This document shows, piece by piece, positions 1 through 6,409 of a stretch of DNA of 7,723 nt. Numbering within the stretch: the stretch's first letter is position 1; each line of letters opens with the position of its first letter. The stretch comes from Spirochaetota bacterium. GTDB lineage: Bacteria > Spirochaetota > Spirochaetia > SZUA-6. Both the position numbers and the translations under genes were made by a program. The notes beneath the pieces were generated by a model, which saw only the letters and a program-made list of their open reading frames with translations, searched no databases and had not been told where the DNA came from. The stretch is taken from contig QNBI01000079.1 in the NCBI GenBank assembly GCA_003641675.1, positions 1-7,723 on the forward strand, written 5' to 3'.

Positions 1-1025
1 AAACGGCAGTTTCCGGAAACGTAGATATTCTGGATTTTATATATTCTTTTCTGCCAGTTGAGAAAAAATATTTTCCTTCGATCCCTGTTGGGAATACCCC
101 TCTATGGGAACCGTTAAATTTAAGAAAAAAAACGGGGTTTGCAAATCTTTACTTAAAGGATGATACTTTAAACCCCACAGGTTCTCTTAAAGACAGGGCA
201 TCGTTCCTCGTTGCAGCTTTTGCGCGCAAATACGGAATTAAGGATGTAGTAGTTGCCTCTACCGGAAATGCCGCATCTTCCATGGCTGGGATAGGAGCCG
301 CTGCCGGGCTTAATGTAAGGATATTTATTCCTGCCTCTGCGCCTAAAGCGAAGATGGTGCAGGCTCTGCAGTACGGGGCGGATGTAACGCTTGTTAACGG
401 AACATACGACAGGGCGTTTGACATGTCTGTTGAATATACGGAAACGCACGGAGGATTAAACAGGAATACCGCTTTTAACCCCATGACAATAGAGGGAAAA
501 AAAACATCCGCACTTGAAATTTATGCACAGCTTAACGGAATGCCGGACTATGTTTTTGTACCGACAGGAGACGGCGTAATACTTAGCGGAGTTTACAAGG
601 GTTTTAAAGATATTATTGCTGCCGGATTCGCCTGTAAAATGCCGGTGATTTATGCGGCGCAGGCGGAAGGGAGCAGTGCGGTATGCAGAGCGTTAAGTGC
701 GGGAGATTTTACAAAACCTGTAGCATCGCAGACAGTTGCAGACTCTATTGCAGTGGATGTGCCGAGAGGCGGATATTACGCCCTCAAAGCCCTTAGAGAA
801 TTCGGAGGAAAGTGTGTTGCAGTATCGGATAATGAAATAGTAGAAGCCCAGCATGAACTTGCGTCGGTATCCGGGCTTTTTGCTGAGCCTTCTTCCTCTG
901 CAGCATATGCGGGGTTTTTAAAGGTTAAGAACATTATTCCATCGGACAGCATCGTTGTGCTTTTAATTACCGGAAGCGGCTTAAAGGATATAGACACTGC
1001 TATGATGGGAGTGAAGATGCCATAA
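1..1025 (+). CDS. thrC: Threonine synthase, PLP-dependent (5' end outside window)
   Basis: Likely converts O-phosphohomoserine to threonine in the cytoplasm, using PLP. The frame is open from the first complete codon at base 3, with no ATG before 282. Homology to the family begins well upstream of that ATG, so the N-terminus lies outside the window and 282 is not the start. Seen: the substrate-entry motif VGNTPLW near residue 30, the PLP-lysine motif NPTGSLKDRA (Lys codon at 189-191), the phosphate-binding region ASTGNAASS, a glycine loop PTGDG followed by a KGFKD segment, QAEG, and the C-terminal FAEPSSSAA. About 340 residues are present. Full class II enzymes are nearer 400, often with a Cys-rich N-terminus, so perhaps 50 residues are missing. 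The stop lies 48 bases before the hydroxylase gene, suggesting co-transcription. A related fold-type II PLP lyase is a less likely alternative, since the motif set matches threonine synthase best. Confidence 0.88.
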   Translation, partial: TAVSGNVDILDFIYSFLPVEKKYFPSIPVGNTPLWEPLNLRKKTGFANLYLKDDTLNPTGSLKDRASFLVAAFARKYGIKDVVVASTGNAASSMAGIGAAAGLNVRIFIPASAPKAKMVQALQYGADVTLVNGTYDRAFDMSVEYTETHGGLNRNTAFNPMTIEGKKTSALEIYAQLNGMPDYVFVPTGDGVILSGVYKGFKDIIAAGFACKMPVIYAAQAEGSSAVCRALSAGDFTKPVASQTVADSIAVDVPRGGYYALKALREFGGKCVAVSDNEIVEAQHELASVSGLFAEPSSSAAYAGFLKVKNIIPSDSIVVLLITGSGLKDIDTAMMGVKMP

Positions 1026-1073
1026 CAAAGTACCCGGTAGAGGCCGTGCTAACAGGTAATAGTAGGAGAAATA

Positions 1074-3263
1074 ATGGAAGAAAAATATACCAAGAAAAAT
1101 ATAAGTACTCCCGTTGAAAGGCCGGATGCAAGGCCTAAGATCCAGGGCAAAGAAAAGTATGTAGATGATAAAAGCATACCCGGAATGATCTATGCTAAGA
1201 ACCTTGTTTCCACTTTTGCAAAAGCGAGGATTAAATCCATTAAAATCCCTGCTGTTCCTAAAGGATATGCAGTAATAGATAAAAATGATATTCCCGCCTC
1301 AGGAAAAAACCGTGTAAAGATGATAGCGGATGACTGGCCGTTCCTTGCCGAAGACACTGTAAATCATATTGGAGAGCCTGTACTTATAGTTGCAGGGCCG
1401 GACAGGGCGGAAATTGACAGAATCTTAAACGAAATTAAAGTTGAATATGAACCCCTGGAAGCAGTTGTTACCATGGAGGATGCAGAGAAAAAGAACAGCT
1501 GTTTTGTTGACTACAGGCTAAAGAAGGGAAATCCGGAAGAGGCTTTAGTAAATGCCTCGCGTGTTATAGAGGATATATATTTCACAGGAATTCAGGAGCA
1601 TATATACCTTGAACCACAGGGGGTGATTGCAGAGTATACTAACGGTAAAATCACAGTATACGGCTCTATGCAGTGTCCATACTATGTTAAAACCGCACTC
1701 GTACAGGCTTTCGGGTTTAAAGAGGATAAAATACGGATAGTGCAGACAACTACCGGCGGGGCTTTCGGCGGTAAAGAGGATTATCCATCTCTTATATCTT
1801 TCTATGCAAGTCTGGCGGCGTATAAAACCGGAAAGCCCGTTAAAATGGTTTTCGACAGGCTGGAAGACATAGTTACAACAACAAAGAGACATCCTTCCAA
1901 AACACATATTAAAACATATTTAGACAGTTCCAATAGAATACTAGCTATGGATATCGATTTAAAATTAGACGGAGGGGCATACGAAGGGCTCTCTTCTGTT
2001 GTGCTCCAGCGGGCAATTTTTGCGGCAACGGGAGTGTACAGTATTCCCAATGTTAATGTAAGGGGCAGAGTATTCCGCACAAATACAGTCCCAAAGGGTG
2101 CTTTCCGCGGTTTCGGCGGACCCCAGGGGATATTTGCCATAGAGATGCATATGGAACGTATTGCCTTTGAACTGGGCACAGACCCCGCAGACTTAAAAAA
2201 GAAATATTTCCTTAAAAACGGCGATTTAACGCTTACCGGAGGGAAAATACACGGCGATGTGAAACTTCCTGAAATGTTAGAAAAAGTTCTTGAAATGTCG
2301 GGGTACAGGGAGAAGTATAAAAAATTTGCAGAGGATGACCGGTCCGGTAATCCGGATGTTTTTAAAAAGTACAGAGGTATTGGAGTTTCGGTCTTTAATC
2401 ACGGCTGCGGTTTCACCGGAAGCGGCGAAAGGGATAAGATAAAAGCGCACGTTAGGTTAAAACATTTGGGCGGAAACAGCGTGGAGCTTCTCGTATCCAG
2501 CGTTGAGATGGGGCAGGGGGCGCAGACGACTCTAAGAAAAATAGTTTCGGATGCTCTGGATATTCCATTTACAGATGTTGTGTATAATAACCCGGATACG
2601 GACAGTGTCCCGGACTCGGGACCTACCGTAGCATCCAGGACTGCAATGATAGTGGGTAATATTGTTCTTAAAGCTGCTATGGAACTTAAGGAGAAACTTA
2701 AAAACAGGCAGGAAAAGGCTCCGGGTGCTCCGGGTGCAGAGCCCGCGGAACTTACAGTAGAAAAGCATTATGAACAGCCGGAGGAGATTGTGTGGGACCA
2801 GGACAACTTTAAAGGCGATGCCTATCCGGACTATTCCTGGGGAGTTAATGTTGTAGAAGTTGAAATTGACCCTTTAACACTTGAATCTGTACCTAAAGGA
2901 ATATGGGCTGTATATGATATAGGTATACCCTTAGACGAAGCAATAGCAGAGGGACAAATGCGGGGCGGCATTGCACAAGGAGTGGGCTGGGCGAGTATAG
3001 AAGTTATGACAGAGGAAAACGGAAAGTTAAAACAGGCCTCTGTAACCGACTACATTATTCCGACTGCGGAAGACCTTCCGAAAATGGAGATTGCCTTTGT
3101 GAACAATCCTTCTCCATACGGACCCTACGGTGCTAAAGGGGCTGGGGAGATGCCCCTTGTAGGAGCGGCTCCCGCCTATGCAGCTTCTGTTATGAATGCA
3201 GTTCATAAACCTGTAAACCGTATTCCTGTAACTCCGGAATATCTTTTTTCGCTTAATATTTAA
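1074..3263 (+). CDS. Xanthine dehydrogenase-family molybdopterin-binding large subunit
   Basis: Catalytic subunit of a molybdenum hydroxylase, which adds oxygen from water to a purine, another N-heterocycle or an aldehyde. Its 729 residues follow the family order. The a/b hammerhead domain covers roughly residues 20-130. The molybdenum-cofactor domains follow, with TTTGGAFGGKED at 225-236, GAFRGFGG at 342-349, VEMGQG at 477-482, a PDSGPTVASR segment at 513-522, and GAKGAGEMP at 686-694. Glu692 of that last motif is the expected catalytic base. The length is close to that of separate large subunits (about 730-790), so this is not a fused FeS/FAD/Mo enzyme. AGGAG at 1064-1068 lies 5 bases before the ATG, which supports the start. 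The FAD and 2Fe-2S subunits that usually accompany it are not in the window; they would have to be encoded upstream or elsewhere. The true substrate is unknown and xanthine is only the family default. Confidence 0.92.
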   Translation: MEEKYTKKNISTPVERPDARPKIQGKEKYVDDKSIPGMIYAKNLVSTFAKARIKSIKIPAVPKGYAVIDKNDIPASGKNRVKMIADDWPFLAEDTVNHIGEPVLIVAGPDRAEIDRILNEIKVEYEPLEAVVTMEDAEKKNSCFVDYRLKKGNPEEALVNASRVIEDIYFTGIQEHIYLEPQGVIAEYTNGKITVYGSMQCPYYVKTALVQAFGFKEDKIRIVQTTTGGAFGGKEDYPSLISFYASLAAYKTGKPVKMVFDRLEDIVTTTKRHPSKTHIKTYLDSSNRILAMDIDLKLDGGAYEGLSSVVLQRAIFAATGVYSIPNVNVRGRVFRTNTVPKGAFRGFGGPQGIFAIEMHMERIAFELGTDPADLKKKYFLKNGDLTLTGGKIHGDVKLPEMLEKVLEMSGYREKYKKFAEDDRSGNPDVFKKYRGIGVSVFNHGCGFTGSGERDKIKAHVRLKHLGGNSVELLVSSVEMGQGAQTTLRKIVSDALDIPFTDVVYNNPDTDSVPDSGPTVASRTAMIVGNIVLKAAMELKEKLKNRQEKAPGAPGAEPAELTVEKHYEQPEEIVWDQDNFKGDAYPDYSWGVNVVEVEIDPLTLESVPKGIWAVYDIGIPLDEAIAEGQMRGGIAQGVGWASIEVMTEENGKLKQASVTDYIIPTAEDLPKMEIAFVNNPSPYGPYGAKGAGEMPLVGAAPAYAASVMNAVHKPVNRIPVTPEYLFSLNI
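2718..2735 (+). repeat. Two tandem copies of a 9-base unit inside the hydroxylase gene
   Basis: The unit GCTCCGGGT occurs twice head to tail and encodes Ala-Pro-Gly-Ala-Pro-Gly around residues 549-554. The surrounding stretch is charged and Pro/Ala-rich, and lies in a surface linker between conserved cofactor-domain blocks. It preserves the frame and probably reflects replication slippage in a tolerant loop. Confidence 0.7.
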
Positions 3264-3286
3264 AAATTGTTCTGTCTATTAATCGC

Positions 3287-3315
3287 TTGACATGCTATTT
3301 AATTATGATTAATTT
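3287..3315 (+). promoter_or_regulatory. Possible promoter for the AhpD-like gene
   Basis: A perfect TTGACA lies at 3287-3292 in the 73-base AT-rich gap after the hydroxylase gene. At 17 bases the -10 would be TAATTT (3310-3315), only 3 of 6 matches to consensus. A better hexamer, TATGAT at 3304-3309, is too close (11 bases). A start of transcription near 3322 would leave a short leader containing the AGGAGG ribosome site. The evidence is the -35 and the location only. Confidence 0.35.
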
Positions 3316-3336
3316 AGTAGTAATAGGAGGGCTATT

Positions 3337-3693
3337 ATGCCGGATAAATATTTAAGAGAAGATATGAAGCATGTATATGCTCAATTCATGGATATTTTTA
3401 AGAAAGCCGGGGAAGCTGTTCCCGGTTATGCAGATGCGTTTATGAAATTTGTAGGCGAGGGAGAAAAAGACGGAGCTCTGTCTCATAAAACAAAAGAACT
3501 TATAAGTATTTCATTAAGTATTGTACAGCACTGCAAATTCTGTATTGCATTTCATGTTAAAGAGGCTATTGATGCAGGAGCAACAAGTCAGGAAATACTG
3601 GAAGCGTCGCTTGTAGCAGGGGTAATGGGCGGGGGTCCTGCAGTAGCTTATTTCCGTTACGTTCTGGATGCAGTAACAGATTTTACTTCTTAG
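3337..3693 (+). CDS. AhpD-like / carboxymuconolactone decarboxylase-family protein
   Basis: A 118-residue all-helical protein of the AhpD/CMD family. It carries the full AhpD redox signature E-X11-C-X2-C-X3-H as Glu54, Cys66 (HCKFC), Cys69 and His73, followed by the family segment KEAIDAGATSQEILEA. Proteins with this set are usually thiol-disulfide or peroxide-handling enzymes acting as oligomers in the cytoplasm, whereas true gamma-carboxymuconolactone decarboxylases lack the CxxC. A peroxidase or reductase-like role is therefore more likely than ring-cleavage decarboxylation. A strong AGGAGG at 3325-3330 is 6 bases from the ATG and fixes the start. It sits 73 bases after the hydroxylase gene and may protect against peroxide or superoxide made by that enzyme, or belong to the same catabolic unit. 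Partners and substrate are not visible. Confidence 0.88.
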   Translation: MPDKYLREDMKHVYAQFMDIFKKAGEAVPGYADAFMKFVGEGEKDGALSHKTKELISISLSIVQHCKFCIAFHVKEAIDAGATSQEILEASLVAGVMGGGPAVAYFRYVLDAVTDFTS

Positions 3694-3722
3694 TTAACGA
3701 AACGGTGCAAACCGGGCCGGCG

Positions 3723-3751
3723 TTGATATTTCTTACAATAAGTTATTTAAT
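3723..3751 (+). promoter_or_regulatory. Sigma70-type promoter placed for a leaderless mRNA
   Basis: TTGATA at 3723-3728 (5 of 6 to consensus) and TTTAAT at 3746-3751 (5 of 6) are separated by exactly 17 bases. Only six bases separate the -10 from the ATG at 3758, so initiation about seven bases after the -10 would fall on the A of the start codon. No Shine-Dalgarno sequence precedes that ATG. The fit of spacing, hexamers and missing ribosome site supports a leaderless transcript, but no start site has been mapped. Confidence 0.65.
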
Positions 3752-3757
3752 ATATCC

Positions 3758-4444
3758 ATGGCGGTAAAACATCAGTCTAAAATTGTTTATATTCATACGA
3801 TAAAGGGCCTTGACGGATTATTCGATGACTTAACCCGAAAGTTTATACCAGAGGCGAAAGCTTTCCATATAATAGATGAAACATTAATATATACAGCTTT
3901 AAGTGAAGGGAAAGCCACCCCCTATATATATAGAAGGGTTACAGAACATGCCGTTTCTGCAGTGGAATTCGGAGCTAATGTAATACAGCTTACGTGTTCC
4001 TCTATATCGGAAACGGCGGATCTTGTAGGCTTAAGCGTCACGGTTCCGCTTTTAAAGATAGATGAGCCCATGGTTCGTGAGGCGGTAAATAAGTACAGGA
4101 CAATCGGCATTATTGCAACGGCTCCCACGACACTAAACCCCACCTTAAGGCTTGTGGCGGGAGAGGCTGATGCCGCAGGCAAAGATGTGAAAGCGGTTCC
4201 GGTTCTGTGCGAGGGAGCATATTCTGCATATTTACAAGGGGATAAGGACCGGCACGACAGGATTGTAAAGAAACATCTGCTTGAGCTTATGGAGGAGGTC
4301 GATGTTATACTGCTTGCTCAGGTTTCTATTGCCCGTATAGTGGAGACGCTTAAAGAAGGAGAGGTTCGGGTGCCTGTTCTTTCCAGTCCCGAGCCGGCAG
4401 TTAGGCATATTGCAGAAGTACTAAAGGGCGGTAATTCGGTATAG
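3758..4444 (+). CDS. Asp/Glu/hydantoin racemase-superfamily protein with a single active-site cysteine
   Basis: A 228-residue cytoplasmic protein with the two-lobe Asp/Glu racemase fold. The first catalytic motif is clear as QLTCSSISE, with Cys80. The second lobe, where racemases carry another Cys after a hydrophobic strand, reads VDVILLAQVSIAR (residues 181-193), with Gln188 near the expected position. A cofactor-independent two-base racemase needs both cysteines, so this is probably not a conventional aspartate, glutamate or hydantoin racemase. Relatives with one Cys include decarboxylases and isomerases such as arylmalonate decarboxylase and maleate isomerase-like proteins, but the match is not close enough to name one. 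No Shine-Dalgarno is visible. The upstream frame is open to a stop at 3695-3697 but contains no ATG, GTG or TTG, so ATG 3758 is the only usable start. It lies between the AhpD-like gene and the sugar-acid kinase. Confidence 0.8.
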   Translation: MAVKHQSKIVYIHTIKGLDGLFDDLTRKFIPEAKAFHIIDETLIYTALSEGKATPYIYRRVTEHAVSAVEFGANVIQLTCSSISETADLVGLSVTVPLLKIDEPMVREAVNKYRTIGIIATAPTTLNPTLRLVAGEADAAGKDVKAVPVLCEGAYSAYLQGDKDRHDRIVKKHLLELMEEVDVILLAQVSIARIVETLKEGEVRVPVLSSPEPAVRHIAEVLKGGNSV

Positions 4445-4448
4445 CAGC

Positions 4449-4488
4449 GGATGATAATACAGATTACGACAGATGTTCAAGATCATCC
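4449..4488. other. Inverted repeat in the gap before the kinase gene
   Basis: GGATGAT at 4449-4455 and ATCATCC at 4482-4488 are perfect 7-base inverted repeats around a 26-base spacer. No T-run follows, so it is a poor terminator. It could be an operator half-site pair or a leader hairpin, or chance. The rest of this 131-base gap is AT-rich, with a TATACT (4531-4536) lacking a good -35, so any promoter here is uncertain. Confidence 0.3.
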
Positions 4489-4575
4489 ATCTCCTTATAA
4501 CTTCCCGATGCATGTTTGTTTATTTTCTTTTATACTGTCTTAAATGTAAAAATTACTGTATGTTAAGAAGGAACT

Positions 4576-5943
4576 ATGAAATACGGGCTGAAATTCGGGA
4601 TAGTGGCGGATGACAACACAGGGGCTTCCGATGCCGCCGGAATGCTTACAGAAAGGGGGGTAAAGACCATCCTTGTTCTGGATGCTTCGGCCCTCAAAGA
4701 AGGGGGGTCTTTCTCCGGTTACAATGCGTTAGTTCTTTCCACAGTTTCAAGGTCGTTGAGGCCGGAAGAGGCATACGCCAAAACGGCTTCTGCAGTTAAA
4801 ATTATTAAAAATCTCGGCATTAACAAAATACAGATTAAATATTCCTCTACTTTCGATTCCACTCCAAAGGGGAATATAGGCCCTTCACTCGATGCGGCTA
4901 TGGATGTTCTGGAAACGAGAGCAGCTACCGTATCACCTGCATTACCTGTAAACGGTCGTACAACATATTTCGGCTATCACTTTGTTAACGGTGTTCTTTT
5001 ATCCGAATCTCCTTTAAGGGAGCACCCTTTAAACCCGATAACAGACTCATCGCTTGTAAGGTGGCTTCAGTATCAGACAAAACGCCGGGTCGGACTTGCG
5101 CCGCTTAATATTATCCGAAACGGAGCGGAGCAGCTTAAAGCATTTATAGAAAATGAGAGCTCTAAAGGGGTCTCGTATTTTATTACTGACACTATCGAAC
5201 AGAACGACCTGTCTATTATAGCAGAGGCAACAAAGGATCGGCAGCTAATAAGCGGAGGCTCAGGGATAACCGCAGAGATTCCGGCTCTTCTCTTTAAAGG
5301 TGCAGAGAAGCCGGACTATGATAAAAGGCTTTCGGCTATAAGCAGAAAAACTCTTATCGTGGCAGGAAGCTGTACACCGATGACTCTAAAACAGAACATG
5401 TATGCCGTGAAAACAGCTCAAGCAGATATTTTTGAATATAAGCTGGATGGGATAGAAGTGCTTAAAGGCCTGGTGAATCCTGAAAAGACGGCAGTAAGAA
5501 TTATAGAAAAAGCCAAAAGCATGTGGGATAAGAGTGAATGCAGTGCTGACGAAATCGACGGCCATGCTGGTCATGGCAATACCGCTGCAATGGGAATTCT
5601 TATCTCAACCTCTGCCGAAAAGAAAGAGGTTGATGCTGTGAAAGAGTTCGGAAAGAGTTTGGGTTATACACCGGAAGAAACAGGGCTAAAGGTGAGAGAA
5701 GCTTTGGCTTCCGTATGTGCCCAAGTAATCGAAAAGGAAGATTTCGGAAGGCTTGTTGTTGCGGGCGGAGAGACATCCGGGACTGTCTGCAGATATCTTG
5801 GAATAAAAAGTCTGGAAGTCGGCCTTCCATTAGAACCCGGTGTTCCTTACTGTTTTACAACTTCCAAACCGGAAATGCTTGTAGTGCTTAAATCGGGTAA
5901 TTTCGGCAGTGAGGATTTTTATCTGCGTGTTCAGAAACTTTAG
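4576..5943 (+). CDS. Four-carbon acid sugar kinase family protein (DUF1537, OtnK/DtnK-like)
   Basis: Predicted ATP-dependent kinase that phosphorylates the terminal hydroxyl of a C4 sugar acid (threonate, erythronate or similar). The N-terminal substrate domain has VADDNTGASDAAGM at 10-23, KYSSTFDSTPKGNIGP at 88-103 and PVNGRTTYFG at 124-133. The C-terminal nucleotide domain has VAGSCTPMT at 262-270, VAGGETSG at 395-402, EPGVPY at 420-425 and LKSGNFGSEDF at 438-448. At 455 residues it is somewhat longer than typical members (about 420-430). The extra length may lie in a charged segment at roughly 314-336 that contains a GHAGHGN run. AAGGA at 4568-4572 lies 3 bases from the ATG, a short spacing. 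Known kinases of this family work with a PdxA-like dehydrogenase; none is seen nearby, so the exact C4 acid is open. Confidence 0.9.
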   Translation: MKYGLKFGIVADDNTGASDAAGMLTERGVKTILVLDASALKEGGSFSGYNALVLSTVSRSLRPEEAYAKTASAVKIIKNLGINKIQIKYSSTFDSTPKGNIGPSLDAAMDVLETRAATVSPALPVNGRTTYFGYHFVNGVLLSESPLREHPLNPITDSSLVRWLQYQTKRRVGLAPLNIIRNGAEQLKAFIENESSKGVSYFITDTIEQNDLSIIAEATKDRQLISGGSGITAEIPALLFKGAEKPDYDKRLSAISRKTLIVAGSCTPMTLKQNMYAVKTAQADIFEYKLDGIEVLKGLVNPEKTAVRIIEKAKSMWDKSECSADEIDGHAGHGNTAAMGILISTSAEKKEVDAVKEFGKSLGYTPEETGLKVREALASVCAQVIEKEDFGRLVVAGGETSGTVCRYLGIKSLEVGLPLEPGVPYCFTTSKPEMLVVLKSGNFGSEDFYLRVQKL

Positions 5944-5970
5944 AGGAGAAACCATAGACAGACAATTTCC

Positions 5971-6023
5971 GACAGGTGCCTACCAAAAAACACATGCCGA
6001 TAGATGTTTTTCACCAAACTGTC
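5971..6023. terminator. Possible weak bidirectional terminator between convergent genes
   Basis: The 110 bases between the kinase stop and the Mth938-like stop hold a nested imperfect inverted repeat. GACAG (5971-5975) can pair with CTGTC (6019-6023), GTG (5976-5978) with CAC (6012-6014), and an A6 run (5985-5990) faces a T5 run (6006-6010) around a small ACAT/ATGT stem. The A-run/T-run arrangement at a convergent junction fits a two-way terminator, but the core stem is short and AT-rich. Confidence 0.3.
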
Positions 6024-6053
6024 TTTCGAGGGGGATGCTGCAGCAGTTGCTGC

Positions 6054-6398
6054 CTAGCAGGTTATGTGGAGCACAAAGTTTGTATCCGGGTCATTTAAAC
6101 TCTTAGCTGCATCTTTTGTTTTTTTTAGCACCAGCTTAACGCCTAACTGTTCCGCTTTTTTAAATACGTCATCGGTTACCGGGAGGCTTCCGTACATACC
6201 TGTACCAACGATAAGTGTACCGCAGTCCCATGGAATATTTTCATGCACGGTTAAAGGAGTATGTCCATATTCATGCTTCATCATCCTGGAAACGGACTTT
6301 TTACGGAATTCTATTTTACCCTTTGATATTACGATATCTTCGGTGAATGTCCTGCCGTCGATAACTATCTTTCCAAAGGATACCTCTGCTACTTCCAA
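6054..6398 (-). CDS. Mth938-like domain protein (DUF498/NDUFAF3-type fold)
   Basis: A 114-residue protein matching the small Mth938 family, related to the human AAMDC and NDUFAF3 proteins. Its biochemical role in bacteria is unsettled. Visible family marks are the opening strands SFGKIVIDGRTFTEDIVI (residues 7-24), the histidine region HEYGHTPLT at 42-50, the glycine loop IVGTGMYGSLPV at 63-74, KKTKDAAKSLND at 92-103 and the closing HITC at 111-114. The length is normal, so it is complete. No ATG is available in frame: the upstream stop lies at 6432-6434, and the best start is TTG at 6398, preceded by a modest AGGT-type ribosome site about nine bases away. It begins 11 bases after the stop of the broken phosphodiesterase gene and was probably co-transcribed with it, so its expression may now depend on a transcript whose first gene is dead. 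Confidence 0.85.
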   Translation of the reverse strand: MEVAEVSFGKIVIDGRTFTEDIVISKGKIEFRKKSVSRMMKHEYGHTPLTVHENIPWDCGTLIVGTGMYGSLPVTDDVFKKAEQLGVKLVLKKTKDAAKSLNDPDTNFVLHITC

Positions 6399-6409
6399 AA
6401 TATATCTAC

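Noticed and set aside
282..284. ATG at 282 as the start of threonine synthase
   Set aside because: Conserved family sequence, including the PLP-lysine motif at about 171-200, lies upstream in the same open frame, so the gene begins outside the window.
3696..3725. GC-rich patch after the AhpD-like gene as a terminator
   Set aside because: AACG/CGTT and CCGG/CCGG matches give only 4-base stems with no T-run, so it is not a convincing rho-independent terminator.
4516..4545. TTGTTT with TTAAAT (18-base spacing) as the kinase promoter
   Set aside because: Both hexamers match consensus weakly in an AT-rich stretch where several equally poor pairs can be drawn.
6039..6056. GCAGC-AGTT-GCTGC stem-loop just before the Mth938-like stop
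   Set aside because: It is a 5-base stem without an adjoining T-tract on either strand and is probably incidental.
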